From positions 468,265 to 532,264 of the forward strand of contig JAKUHH010000303.1 in NCBI GenBank assembly GCA_022701365.1: 64,000 nucleotides of DNA. Reading direction: 5' to 3'. The number at the start of each line of letters is the position of its first letter. Within the stretch, counting starts at the first letter, position 1. Below, in pieces: positions 32,987-44,294 of the stretch. This DNA is from Mycocentrospora acerina. Lineage: Eukaryota > Ascomycota > Dothideomycetes > Pleosporales. Made by a program: the position numbers and the translations under genes. A model generated the notes under the pieces. The model saw only the letters and a program-made list of their open reading frames with translations. It did not search any database and was not told the DNA's origin.

Positions 32987-33486
32987 GATATATGTATGTA
33001 TACTAGCATGGACGTGTTGTGGGGTTACATCACACCTGGGCGCATGGCGTTTGTAGAGGCCACTCTGCTCAAAAGAAACTATATCCCGAGTGCTTTTGGA
33101 AGACTCTCCAGGATTCTCTCTACCACATGCCATTTTTATATGTATTAGAAGGAACATGACGAGGATTTTCTAAACGGATGCTGGGGGGGTAATTGTATGT
33201 ATAGTCCAGCTCGCCATATTCGAATTGAATGGGAAAGAAGAAAAGGAAGAAGAAGAAGAAGAAGAAGAAGAAGAAGAAGAAGAAGAAGAAGAAGAAAAAA
33301 TATACGCCTGCCACTCCCCGCCAAAGAAGATAAATTCCCCCAATCCTGGTATCCAATTCGTCCGTCACCATCACCATCACCACCGTCTTGAAATAAAGTA
33401 AACTCCTTGCCAACGCTCTATGCTCTCAAAAAAAAATAACTTCAATCCAAACCCCGTACGAATCGTTGTCGGCCCCAACCAACGCG
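32987..33486. other. Convergent 3' intergenic region with GAA tract
   Basis: About 500 bp between two convergent stop codons. It contains the (GAA)17 tract and short A-rich runs, which could serve as 3' processing sequence for either gene. No gene. Confidence 0.6.
33246..33296. repeat. (GAA)17 microsatellite
   Basis: Seventeen uninterrupted GAA units flanked by A-rich sequence. Frames through it give poly-Arg/Lys or poly-Phe and are not genes. It lies between the 3' ends of the carrier gene and the MGNLC gene. Confidence 0.95.
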
Positions 33487-34047
33487 CTAATTATGGTTTC
33501 TCGTCTCCGCCGCCGCGTCGGCTTCCCGTGCTAACCGGTTCTCATTCGCAGCTTGCTGCAACGTCTGGTTGTTCGTCTGTCGCTTCTGCGCATCGAGTTT
33601 CTTGTGTAGGTCGCCAGTGATGGGTTTATTCGCACGCGCCTGTGACGAAGAAGAAAAAGAAAAGTGTTAGTGAACCATTTTCACGTGGGGAGAATGAGTG
33701 CATTGCATTGCGTTTCGTTGCGTTGCGTTACGCCAGACTAGGCTGTATGGTTGCGAATATAGCGATTACAATGGGGGGTGTTGTCACCACCGTTGTTGCT
33801 ATGCGCTAGACTTCTCACAGATATATGTGATTATGAGAGGGTTTCTTACCTCTGCGGCTGCAGCTGCAGCTGCTTTGGGATCGCTCGCTGCGTTCTCTTC
33901 GCCCAGTGTGCGAGGCGGGCCTCCGACTTTCCTCACGGGTGCGCCTGCGGGTATTGACGCTTTTGTTGCGGGCGTGGGGGCGGAACCGAGAGTTCGTCCT
34001 GGCCCGTCGAAGCCGTCTTTTGATTCTTTGCCGCAGAGGTTGCCCAT
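33487..34047 (-). CDS. Small conserved fungal protein with acylation-type N-terminus
   Basis: Two minus-strand exons (34047-33850 and 33639-33487) join across a 210-nt intron (GTAAGA...GTCACAG) to give 116 residues. The protein begins MGNLCGKES: Gly2 fits N-myristoylation and Cys5 fits palmitoylation, suggesting membrane anchoring. Residues 15-65 are Gly/Pro/Ala-rich with two GRTLG/PRTLG repeats. Exon 2 is charged and helical (GDLHKKLDAQKRQTNNQTL) and ends EADAAAETRNHN. I recall unnamed ascomycete proteins with the same start and end, so it is probably conserved, but no function is known to me. The intron is about four times longer than others here. It is divergent from the zinc-finger gene at 34912. 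The acylation is predicted from motif only. Confidence 0.75.
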
Positions 34048-34911
34048 TGTGGGAGTTTTTATGTGGGAGGTAAGGTTCAAGGGAGTGAGAGGAGAGAGCC
34101 TGGGGAGAGCCTGGGGAGAGTGGAATGGCGTGTTATAGTGGGTTGGGAGAGTGACGAATTGCTGGGGAGCGGAGGAGACGCGGAGAGATTGTGGCGCAGG
34201 CCAGGGCCTCACTGGGAGCCGGGTCCCGGTGCCAAGGATGAGGGGGGGCTTGGATGAGAGGGAGGGGATGGGAGGAGGTGAATGGTGGTAAGAGATTTTG
34301 AATGGCTTGCTGTAAGGGAGAAGAGTATGAGCTTTGAATGGCTGCAAGTGTCAAATGCTAGATGTCTGTATCGTGTATAAAACAAAGAACCGGTAAGCTT
34401 ACTACAAGTCAAACTAAGCTGGTAAACTTTGGTACTCCAGGGTGCACGTGTACAATATCTGGGAATTCTGGAAGGACTCAATACATGGCTGTTTGTATTC
34501 TCGATGACCCCAGTTTATACTTTTCTTTCCCAAGTTCGATCACGATGAATGATGGATATAGGAAGGACAGAACAGGCCAATCACCACACAACGCTTAGTC
34601 AGTCAGCGTGCGAATTCCGTCACAAGCCTCTTCACTCCACCAGGCAAATTTACTGTTTTGCGCCGGAACAACTCGCTATTGCCGCATTGAGGCTCCAACA
34701 TGGCGTGAAACCAGTCGCTGAGTGTCTTGTACGTATGTGCTTACCATGGCTTGTTCTTTTTGTGCATCTACCCCGCTCTTCCCTCACATCCAGTCGCGTT
34801 CGCTGCTGAACACCTTGATGGACAGCCCGAGGTGGGTAGGCGAGGGTGAAGATTCACACGCCCAAATCTTTCCAACGCAGAAAACGTTCAGCCATCTACC
34901 CGCACTCGATC
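34048..34911. other. Divergent region before the cysteine-array factor
   Basis: 864 bp between the divergent starts at 34047 and 34912. The left part is G-rich on the plus strand (CT-rich for the minus-strand gene). No gene is supported. A possible acceptor (TTTCCAACGCAG) about 30 bp before 34912 leaves room for a 5'-UTR intron of the downstream gene. Confidence 0.5.
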
Positions 34912-37088
34912 ATGACTAACCTTTCAGACAACGATTCGGCCTTTGGCGATGAACCCTTCTTTTGGAAAACCGACCCCATGTTCTCGTCTCTAGCCGCGCC
35001 GCTCGCTGGCTCAAAGCGCAATCTCGAAAACGATGACGCCCAAATTCAATCGGGCCTAACGGACCAAAGGGCACCCAAAGTTGGTCACTTTCTTGATGAG
35101 TGTTGTACTCATTGTCCGGAGCCTTGCGACGAAGCTTGTGACCGTCCTTCCAAACGTAGAGCGTCGCCTAATAAAGTGGGTGAGTTCCACAGCCTGACCA
35201 CAGAGGCGCACGCGAGCTTCGACACGGACCACCAGTTCCCAGATGATTGTTTCGAAAAGTTCTGCCAAGAATGCAACATAGAGCCCTCATGTCCTCCAGA
35301 GTGTGCCGTGCCGTGTCCTGGTGAATCCAGTTGTTCACCCGAGGATGTCTGCTTTGATCCGTCTTGCGACCAGACAGGCAAGCATTGCTCAGATGGATGT
35401 GTAGACCCAGAGTGCACTAAACTATCTTGTCCTCATGAGCCATGCTTCTGTCAAAAGTGCGATGCTCGACCTTGCCCTCTGGGTGATCTTGATAATGAAT
35501 GCCATTCAGCTCATTCAGCTCCTACCCAGACTGGTACCATCTACTGCTACGACGATGCACCTTGTCACTTTCAAGAAGGCTACCATGGAAACAACGATGG
35601 CCTCTCGTCGTTCGAAACATATCCTTGCTTCTCCCAAACTCATGAGAACATGGGTGGGCACAATAACACAGGTCAAAACTCAAGTGCTGCCACACCTCTG
35701 CTATCGCCGAGCAACTACACATCACTGGAGAGCGCCTTCACCAGTGAGCCATCACCAGCTCCAGGGCAAACTATCTTCTCGCACTGCTATCTCAATGTGA
35801 CTTCGGACCATTGCCATATCGACAATGCATGCTGCCATGGCTCGAAACGAGCGTGTGGAGACTACTCTTTCGCTCCTCAATCGCACCTGGACATGTGGAG
35901 CTCATCTCTAGCTCAGGGCAATAGCCTAGCGAATAACTTTATGGATTTTGGGATCAGTTCAAGCCATCCAACTTCACCCGTGTCGTCGGCCCATCCGTCG
36001 ATGAGCTCGAGTCTGTACAGTAACACTCTCGATCAGTCAATGCTTGGATTCAATAACAATGGGTGGGCGCTTCCGGACTCTTCGTTCTCAAACACATTTC
36101 AATTCAACGCATCGGGAATGAACAAGCTAGATTTCCTTGCCACAGCTCTTCAACAGGAGTTTATGAACCCTACTCAATCTCTCACCAATACCCCATCCTT
36201 GGACCCGTCTCCCGCCTCCGGTACAACATCATTTGTAGGAACACTATCAGACTCACAAAACTGCGTGTGCAGATGGCAACATGCCCCGGGGCTTCTCTGT
36301 CTTGCTGCCTTCGACTCAGCCGAGGCACTACACAAACACATGAAGGCCGCACACGTCGACAACTGTACGCGCTGTTTCTGCCAATGGGATGGATGTGAAG
36401 CATCATCTAAGGACTTCAAGCAGCGCTCCAAACTATCGCGACATCTGCTCGGCCATGCCGGCTACCGTCCATATGCGTGTAGCTATGTAGGTTGCGACAA
36501 GACATTCGCAACAAACCAAGCAAAGGACAACCACGAGCGAACACACACGGGCGAGAGACCATATGTTTGCGATCGATGCGGCTATACGACTACGACACAT
36601 ACGCAACTCCAAACACATATCAGTGCGCTGCACGAGGGAAAGAAGCCACACAAATGCCGCTTCTGCGAGTTCACATGCGCCGATTCCAGCAACCTCAGTA
36701 AACATGAGCGCACCCACCAGGTACGTTTTCCCCTCTATAGTTTGAGACACATCATGGCACTCAGTAAAAACCATCTTTGTTCAAATTCGACACTTCTCCA
36801 ACGACAATACATGTCAGCTATTGAAATCCTCGTACTAACAATTCTCCACAGACACTCCGCCCCTATCGTTGTCCGCACCCCAACTGCACCTTCAAGCCTG
36901 ACTGTCGCTGGGAAAACCTCAAGCGCCATCTCCGCCGGTCCGGACATTGCTCAGAGCTCCTGGTTGACGATAGCGAGGACTACAGACTGTACCGAGAGAG
37001 TGTGCGGTACGAAATCGACGACTGGCACAAGAGGAATGAGGACAGTGGGACGAGTAAACTGGGTCGGCGCAAGGGACGGGGAGCATGA
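34912..37088 (+). CDS. Six-finger C2H2 factor with cysteine array, Zap1/ZafA-like
   Basis: Exons 34912-36720 and 36852-37088 (131-nt intron, branch ACTAAC) give 681 residues. The start is MTNLSDNDS at 34912; upstream in-frame starts are non-ATG. Residues about 63-76 and 113-190 form a dense cysteine array with many C-X2-5-C steps (CCTHCPEPCDEAC; HCSDGCVDPEC; CFCQKC). A disordered Ser/Thr/Asn region follows. Fingers begin near residue 445. First come two tryptophan-containing fingers (CRWQH...; CQWDGC with X15 before RHLLGH), resembling the tandem CWCH2 pair of Zap1, PacC and GLI factors. Then three classical fingers follow (CSYVGCDKTF, CDRCGYTT, CRFCEFTC) and a sixth begins in exon 2 (CPHPNCTF...HLRRSGHC). 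The RSKLSRHLLGHAGYRPY and SSNLSKHERTH blocks recall the zinc regulators Zap1/ZafA. Nuclear regulator; zinc sensing is only an inference. Confidence 0.8.
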
Positions 37089-38322
37089 GACGGTTGTTAT
37101 TGTTGTTGTTGAGGCTGCTTCATCGCTAGAGCTAAATGGGCGGGAAAGTCGCAAACTATTTACAAAGTATTGCATGGATGGGGGGGTTAGATTGTCTGAC
37201 GGAAGACCATGATACAACCGTGAATGCGCCCTATGGCGTTCACATTTTATGCATCAGCAACACAGCGGCCATCCGTATGCATGACGGTATGTACGCAGAA
37301 AAATAATTCAAAAGTACTTTGGAAAGCTGGAAGGAGCAGTTTAGACTGAAAAAATTTGCAAAAACGACGTACTTTTCAATGCTTCAGAGATGCCAATAAA
37401 GAATAACCCCAAGGTTGCGTGCAAAGGGGAGAAAAGGAACATCTCAATGTCTCGATAATCCATACTTCATTCTTTCAACTATTCTACACGTCAAAACAAC
37501 ATTCCATCTCTGCACAATTCAACCATCAAACCCCCGTTCTTCTTTACAACACTTCGGATACAAAAACCCTCCCTGTGACGTATTCACAAGAAGTATAAGA
37601 TATACATAAAGGATACCAAATTAGTTTCCATCTCCTTGTCTCAAAGTGGAAAGAGCGCTACCAAGAAAAATTACAACAACAACACATGTACACATCGACA
37701 CCCCTCTAGATGTCTTCCCAACAAGCAGTCGGAGAAGACGAGAGAGCGGCGGGGGTATATAGCAGAAGAATCAAAGTCAGCCGGCAGGTGAGGGTGAGCC
37801 TGTGGCATCATCGACAAGAAAGTAAAGAGCGTGGTGTGGCGAGGAACTTCGGTCATGCAACTTGGTCTCGACCTTTATGGAGCAGCGTGATTGAGGGTAT
37901 TAGGATTATTACGTTTGGAGTTGAATTTGGTGGCTCGAGTACAATGCGGTGCGATGCGAAGCCATCTTGTGCAGATGCAAAAACAGTCCGAAACGGGTAT
38001 CAAAAAGAGCCTCTTGTTTGGAAAAGAAGTCGGGCAAAAGAAAAATTGTGTAAACGTAGAAGACCATCATCGTAACAGCGTTAAGGTTTGTTCGGACAGT
38101 TGATGAGCGTGCTGGAGCCTGACGAGTGCAAGTCTTGTGTCCTCAGGTGTGAAGGTCGTAGCGCGGATCGCTTCCTTGTTGGGTTGGGAGGTGAAGATCC
38201 TGTCGCGCTCGACCCGGGCATCATCTTGTCTATTTCGCGGACTCGGACTGAGAGAAGATCCGGAGACAATGATACGGATGATACCACTACAGAGCATTAA
38301 TGGCTTGATTGAGGGGACACTA
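37089..38322. other. Convergent intergenic region
   Basis: 1.2 kb between the 3' ends of two convergent genes. It is A/T-rich in the middle. Frames are under 125 residues and without domains. No terminator motif beyond AATAAA-like A-rich stretches (CCAATAAAGAATAA at about 37392) was recognised. Confidence 0.5.
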
Positions 38323-40235
38323 TTAGGGACTTGGAGGTGGCCTGTCACCTCCACTCCTGCCCCCAATGTCCGTGCTGTCCCCTTCAATCGTCTTCCGCCA
38401 GTGTTGCGGCAAGCACACGCAGACTAGCGGGAAAGCTTTGATGTCGCCATCAGTATCGACTGGCGAACGGCTACTCGCGCTGCTAACGCCTGAGTCACGT
38501 TGTTCGGATCTTCGCGCTTCCCACTGCTCTGCTGATTCGCTGAGTCTGATTCCCGTTGCCCAGCCATCATCCCAGATACCCACAATTTTAAGCAAGTCTC
38601 CGCGATCCAGTTCAAACTCATCACCAGCGCGTGGCTGGTAGGCCCACAGCGTAGCAACAGTGTCGCCTGGGCGAACATCATCTTGAGAATAGTAGTCCTT
38701 GAAAAATTGCAATTGCTCAGACTGGCCAGAGGCAACGCCATCAGGACTAGAAAATTGCCGCCCATCAGATGTGGTTTGGGGTGAGGTAGTTGACGTGCCA
38801 AGCACAGAGTTACTTGCGAGGGAACCTTCACGTTTTGGCAGAGCGCTTCCCAAACGATCACGCATTGAACCAGGAGAGCTATAAGTACCACGTGGAGAGC
38901 TGTCAAAAGCTGACATCATGACACCACCTGTTAGGTCGCTCCGGGCCTCTGATGGTGTTGGGTCCTCCAAAGCTGACATGCGTTGCACACGGGCTCCAGG
39001 CAGAATATTGGGAGGAGGAAGACCATCACCACCGTAGCTCATGGGAGGGCCTCGAGAAGAGTGGCGTGTCGGAGAAGGCGTGTTCAGGATACTGCCGGCT
39101 TGACTTTGTTGGCGTTTTCGCATTCGGAAACAACACAGTATAATACCTGCAAGGATCAAAGCTGCACCGGCAAGAGATCCGATGACGATGCCGGCGATCG
39201 CACCTCCAGATAGCCCTGATCGCGATGAGCTGCCCGCACCAGCTCCGCTCGAAGTGGCAGTCGGCGCACCAGATGACGTGGCAGACGGCCACAGTGGCGG
39301 CACTGACACTGTCGTTGGAAGCTGTACGCCCACACAGCGCGACCCGACATTTGCATTCTGACAGCACGAGTCTGTGGAGTTGACGGTGCTCGTTGCACAG
39401 AACGCGCAAAGGCCCTCTAGGTTAGATTGGAAACCGCATTCGCTTGGCTCGTTCCGCACTGCTGCAATGCAGCTTCCGCTGAGCGAGTTTGCCGGGTTTG
39501 AACAGCGTGTGAAGTCGGCTCGTATCTGCGAATTTGCATTACTGCCTGGCGTACCGCACAGACTTGGACTTGCGGTTATTGATTGCTCACTAACGGCAAA
39601 ATCAGCCTAGAATTGATCAGCGTCTGCTTAATGAAAGGCTCAAAGCCGTGGAAGAAGAGTTGCATACGCAGTCGCTAGCGCAAAGCGGTGTTGAATTTGC
39701 GTCACTTAGCCTACATGGCTCTTTTGAATTTTGTACAATTGCATTACAGAGAACTGAGGTGGTGTATCGAGCATAGATATTAGTGGTATTGGTGAGGTTG
39801 AGGCTCGAGCAACCCAGAATATTCTGGTACCTGCAATAGTGTTAGCACGATTTTGTACGATGCTCGCACACATGGCGCAGGCGGTTGGAAGGCTGACTTT
39901 TGCTGCGAGTATGTCGTCGCGATGTAAGACCGCAGCTGCTGATCAAACGTGTGGACGTCAGATACGAAGGAGAGAAAGGAGCTGTTTGCAGTCAGCGTTA
40001 GCACTGGTGGCGGTGAGTCGTGGAGCAGCACGCACTATTCGCCGGATAAGTTTGCGCTGATCGATGCTGAGCTAAATGCCGGGCAGGCTGTCGAGCCTTG
40101 AAGTGAAATACAGTTTTGCTGCGCCATGGTTGCTGGTATGGATGCGGCGAGGAGGGCGACGGCGAGGATCTTTTTGTTGAGACATGATTGCTGTTGGCGG
40201 CGAGGCGCACTTCGTTGTCGAGGGCTAGTGTCCAT
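38323..40235 (-). CDS. SH3-domain membrane protein of filamentous fungi
   Basis: Four exons on the minus strand: start to 40036, 39981-39898, 39830-39668, 39606-38323. Introns are 54, 67 and 61 nt. From the in-frame ATG at 40235 the product is 576 residues. After a hydrophobic signal (ILAVALLAASIPATMA) comes a Cys-rich outer region (CISLQGSTACPAF, GCSSLNLTNTTNIY, SCCQNANVGSRC). A Ser/Gly stalk follows, then a membrane helix at about residues 283-309, and a long cytosolic part with an SH3 domain near the C-terminus (LWAYQPRAGDEFELDRGD, IWDDGWATGIR). I recall homologs across Pezizomycotina, often unnamed. The start is uncertain. The more natural ATG at 40185 (MSQQK...) is out of frame by one base because of a five-A run; initiation at 40235 gives an unusually long basic leader. 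A surface sensor or scaffold role is inferred. Confidence 0.8.
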
Positions 40236-43200
40236 GTGATGAGGGTTACCAGAACAATCGTGGTCGATGCGATGGTGCACACCCAATTCGCATGCACACC
40301 GTGAAGACCAATTGGCGGCGCGGGGCGAGTTGGAAGACGGCGGGTTCACAAGTCCATGCGCGGTGTGGCAGCGAGGACAGAGCTAGGGCGGGTTGTGTAT
40401 GTACGCGTGTGTGTATGTACGGATGGATGGATGGATGCAGCAATAAGAATTAGACGCGAGGCCGTGCCAGAGGAGGATGCCGTCGAGAAGGGAAAGTGAG
40501 CCAGGCACAGGTCGCAGCCGATAAAGAGCGAACCGGGTGGGAAGCTACGATGGGCCCTGGGTGAAGAGGAAGATCATGGGGGAACAACGCGCAGAGACGC
40601 CAGAGGGCTGGCCCTGCAGGGACCATGTTTAGATGCTTAGGCCCGGCCTTGATTGGACGCGCCGCGCGCAAAAGAGCCGACATCATCTCGTTTCTATTTG
40701 GCGCGCCTCGTCTCATGTACCGTGTTTCGGTGGCCTCTTTTGTGCCTGGTCGTCGCTGCCACATTCGGCGACACGGTGGGGCGTGGACATGTTGCCAACC
40801 GCCTGGGGCTCTCAGGGTACGCGCTCGCCGTACAGCGAGTGGGTGCAGCGCATGCAAAGCGAAGGGCCACGGCCGCCGCCCAAGTGTACTGCCATGCGAA
40901 CGCACCTACCCTAGGCCTGCACGCACGACTCGACCGGCTCGCTCGGTTGTGCGCATCGGATTGCATCGTGCCATGTAGCGCATCGCTCCTGCTGATGGAT
41001 GGGCACGGCACAGGTACAGCATGCCACGAGGCTTGTGCCTGCAACAGATCCTCGCCCACGACCTGTACATGCCGCTGGCCGCCCAGTCGCGTCAATGCAC
41101 AGTAAATAATTGTTTTGCTGGAGTTCGAGGCCTGCTTTCGGAGCATTTTCTCCAACCGGAGTCGGCCGCCCACGTTGCCATGCCCTTGAAATTCGGTCCC
41201 CAACGCTCGGCAATACGAGAAGCCAGGCGCTGCAGGAACCCATCGCTGGCAAAAAAATCCTCTTGTATTTCCCTCCCACCTCAAACAGGTATGTCTGCAA
41301 TTGCGTCAGCTCAAAGCATCTCCATTGCTCGAGTTCGCAAGGATACCCTCCAGACCCGCGTCGAGTTGCATCTTGTCGGGGCATGCCCGATGGCTCCTTC
41401 CCTGTTCAGCTACCCGCGGCCCGTTAACTAGTCCCAAAGCCAGAGCACTGTCACGACGATCTTTTCTATTTTGACCCGACTATAAACACATCAATGCTCA
41501 ATCACAATAGCATCAATGCGCTGTCGTCATAAAATCATGGCTACCATCCATTTCCCCCACTCTCACTCTGTACACAACGCATCGCAAAAACAATCTCGAC
41601 CGAGTGTGTAGGGCAGTCTCACAAGAGCCACAATCTCAATCCAACGATGCGCTGCAGTTGCCGTTACACGTGTGAAGCGGGGTTGATTTGCCTGAGGGTT
41701 CATGGCTGTTGTTCGTCTTCATGCGCTCGACAATCCAAGGATCAACCAAGTTCGCTCCTCGCCTGCCACGACACAAAGCTTCAAAGCAAAGTCCAGTTGT
41801 AAGCGTCGTGGGTTTGCCAACATCTAGCCCTCAACCCTCCAAGCTTCTCATTGGCACACCGGCTTGTAACCCACATTGTGCATTTGTCAGTGTCGTTACC
41901 ATGTGAAGTCCATATCGTCACACCAACCATCCACTGGCATCCTCGACACAACATAGCGTCTTAACTTGTAGTTGTGCATTAATATGCATCCCCTACCTAT
42001 CTGCTTGAACCGTCTTCTCCATAACACATTTATTTAGCCGCTATTTGCGACTCACCGGGAAGCTATACTAACAACGCTCCAACAACACCCGTTCGAGCCC
42101 ACGGCCATGGCGCTGAATTTGTCAATTCAGGCGTCCTATGTGGATATCTTGAAGCTCTCATCATCTCCAAAGTAAGAGCCTGGGGTAAGTTCAAAGCTTA
42201 TCTGGAACATTCACAAGGATTTGCTGCAGATGGCGATAAATGCAACGTGGAGGAACGAAGAGTCAACGCCTATGGCCTGTTCTGAGTTAGATTGGATATG
42301 GATTTTGAGGTGGAGGGGCTCATTCGGGAGGAAGATGAAGGTTACAAATGAGCAGGTCGATGGCAATCAAAAGCATGAAGAGAAAAAGGGCATAGTGGAC
42401 TGCGAGTAGATAGACCAGTTGTTGAGTGGATTATATCGATCTACTAGCACTAGCAACTAGAAATCAAATGATCTTTTGCTATCTGACACCAAAGTTCAAC
42501 CAGGAACACAAACAACATAGTTGAGAAATCTCCAAAGGCTGCACATGTAGTCAATATCCAACTACATCTTCCACGTACACATAATCCCGTCTCCCTCCCC
42601 ATTTCTGCAACCCCAACTCGGAACATCGCAAACCAACATCCATGTACTTCTCCCCTACCCCTCACAACCAACCCTTTCAAAACGCCCAGTGGCTGTGCAC
42701 ACCCAACCACGTGAATACCAACCCCCAAAAAACCCTGTCCCACAACCGAATGACCCAAACACCCGGTCCCGCCTTTGCACCGCCTCTCCCAAGAGAAAAA
42801 AAAATGCTTAGTCGAACACTACCTTGCTCACTATACTACCTACATCTACACCCCCCCCAAAAAATCTAGCGTCAGTTCAGACGCACAATCATCAACCCTG
42901 CATACCCAGATTAGATGCACGAGCTATTTTAGAACCTCAAGATGCGTTACACCGAAAAACACATGCACATACACACATACACACAATTTCCACCTAATTC
43001 GTGCAGAAATATCGGATGGCGCAGATGGATGCCTTGCGGGAACAATGCAGTCATGGAGTCGGCGCAATTACGCCATTTATTGATGACTCGGGGCGGAGGG
43101 TCGAGGCTGAGAACAGGGAAGCGTGGGGGGGGGGCCAAAAGCGGAGTTTCTAAACGAGTGGTTTGGGGGGTTTTGGGGGCCAAATCTGAGAGGAGGAGAG

Positions 43201-43673
43201 AGGGAGGGAGAGAGAGAGAGAGAGAGAAAAAGAGAGCCACGACAAGATACGGAGTGGCGGTGAAACGCGGCGAATTAGGAACATTGTAAAGATGGAGATG
43301 AGATGAGATGAACGAGTGCTTTTGTTTGTGTTGGATACATGGATGCAGATTGATGTATATGGAAGGGGTTTGATTTTATGTAATTTTTTCCAACTCGACT
43401 GCTTGCTGTCATGTCGCAGGAGTATAAAAAGATGGGTATTTCTAAAAACGCCAGAATCTAGATGGATAACGCTATGTTCGTACGGGGCGTTGTGAAGTGA
43501 AAAGGGAAGCCAAAGAAAAAGGTGGGCAGATGTGCGAAAAGCGCATACTACCTACTACCTCTTTTATAGCAGAGAAAAGAAAAAAACAGTGGATATCGCG
43601 TACATAAACTTAATCGTGTTCCAACTTCTCCATCGTGGCTCGCCTTCAAGGCGCAGCCTTTGGGAAATGCCTC
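40236..43673. other. 3.4-kb gene-free stretch
   Basis: 40450-41430 is GC-rich and has overlapping frames of 100-200 residues on both strands, all Ala/Arg/Cys-rich and without domains, which I attribute to composition. 41500-43670 has only short frames, C-rich and A-rich runs and a GA repeat. Part must be promoter for the SH3 gene (left) and 3' sequence for the small membrane protein (right). Confidence 0.5.
43209..43227. repeat. (GA)n microsatellite
   Basis: An uninterrupted GA run preceded by GGGA and GGGG-rich sequence in a non-coding region. Confidence 0.9.
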
Positions 43674-44294
43674 TCAATCTGACATGGTGCGAACAATTAT
43701 CGGCACCGGCATCGCAGGTACATCCAGCGGTGTCCTATCGTAGTATCGCATGCTCGTGGTACTTGTGCTTCGTGGCCTGCCTGATGCCCTTGTGCCCATA
43801 TCCCCGTCTTCATATACAGACGACATTGGGCTCAACAGTACCGTCCCTTGCGTGCTACTGCTTAGCCTACTTATGGAACTGACCCCGCTTCCGTCGCTTC
43901 GTGTGTTTCTCATCGGGTTTGCAGCTTCCTCCACAGGTGTGACTTGAAGTGGGATCAGCGGCACGGCGTTTTGGGTGGCCTGTTTGGTGTGGGCGTCGGA
44001 CTCGGAGTCCACGTAAAGCGTTACGCTGCTCACTCGGGTACGACTGAACATGTTTGTCTTGTCTTCATTTACGAGAAGGCCGGCTTTGTCAGGGTTCGGT
44101 TCGGCAAAGGATTGTTTTTCCTTGCGGCGGCGGATGAAGAAGGCTATCAGGACGATAGCAATGACCAGGGCGAAGAAGGCGAAGATGACAGTGGCTGTAA
44201 TGTTCGCTTTCGACCAATATCCTGGTGATGGTGTAGACGGAGATGTGATTGTTGGATCAGCGATAGGGCTGTCGTTCACTGGTGTGGGAGCCAT
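43674..44294 (-). CDS. Small single-pass membrane protein, 206 residues
   Basis: A single-exon minus-strand gene starting MAPTPVNDS. Residues 1-30 are Pro/Ser/Thr-rich, ending GYWSKANI. One membrane helix spans about residues 31-54 (ATVIFAFFALVIAIVLIAFFI), followed by a stop-transfer RRRKEK. The inner part contains the blocks AGLLVNEDKTNMFSR and ASSVTLYVDSE-like VSSVTLYVDSESDA. It then has PLIPLQVTPVEEAANP, and a Ser-rich tail with SGRPRSTSTTSMRYY. These blocks match, from memory, an unnamed conserved ascomycete family. The TM position with basic residues after it suggests the N-terminus faces out. There is no enzymatic domain. Function unknown. Coding capacity is supported by length, composition and the conserved blocks. 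Confidence 0.8.
   Translation of the reverse strand: MAPTPVNDSPIADPTITSPSTPSPGYWSKANITATVIFAFFALVIAIVLIAFFIRRRKEKQSFAEPNPDKAGLLVNEDKTNMFSRTRVSSVTLYVDSESDAHTKQATQNAVPLIPLQVTPVEEAANPMRNTRSDGSGVSSISRLSSSTQGTVLLSPMSSVYEDGDMGTRASGRPRSTSTTSMRYYDRTPLDVPAMPVPIIVRTMSD

Noticed and set aside
40450..41430. Overlapping 100-196 codon frames on both strands
   Set aside because: GC-rich DNA lacks stop codons in several frames at once; products are Ala/Arg/Cys-rich with no motif.
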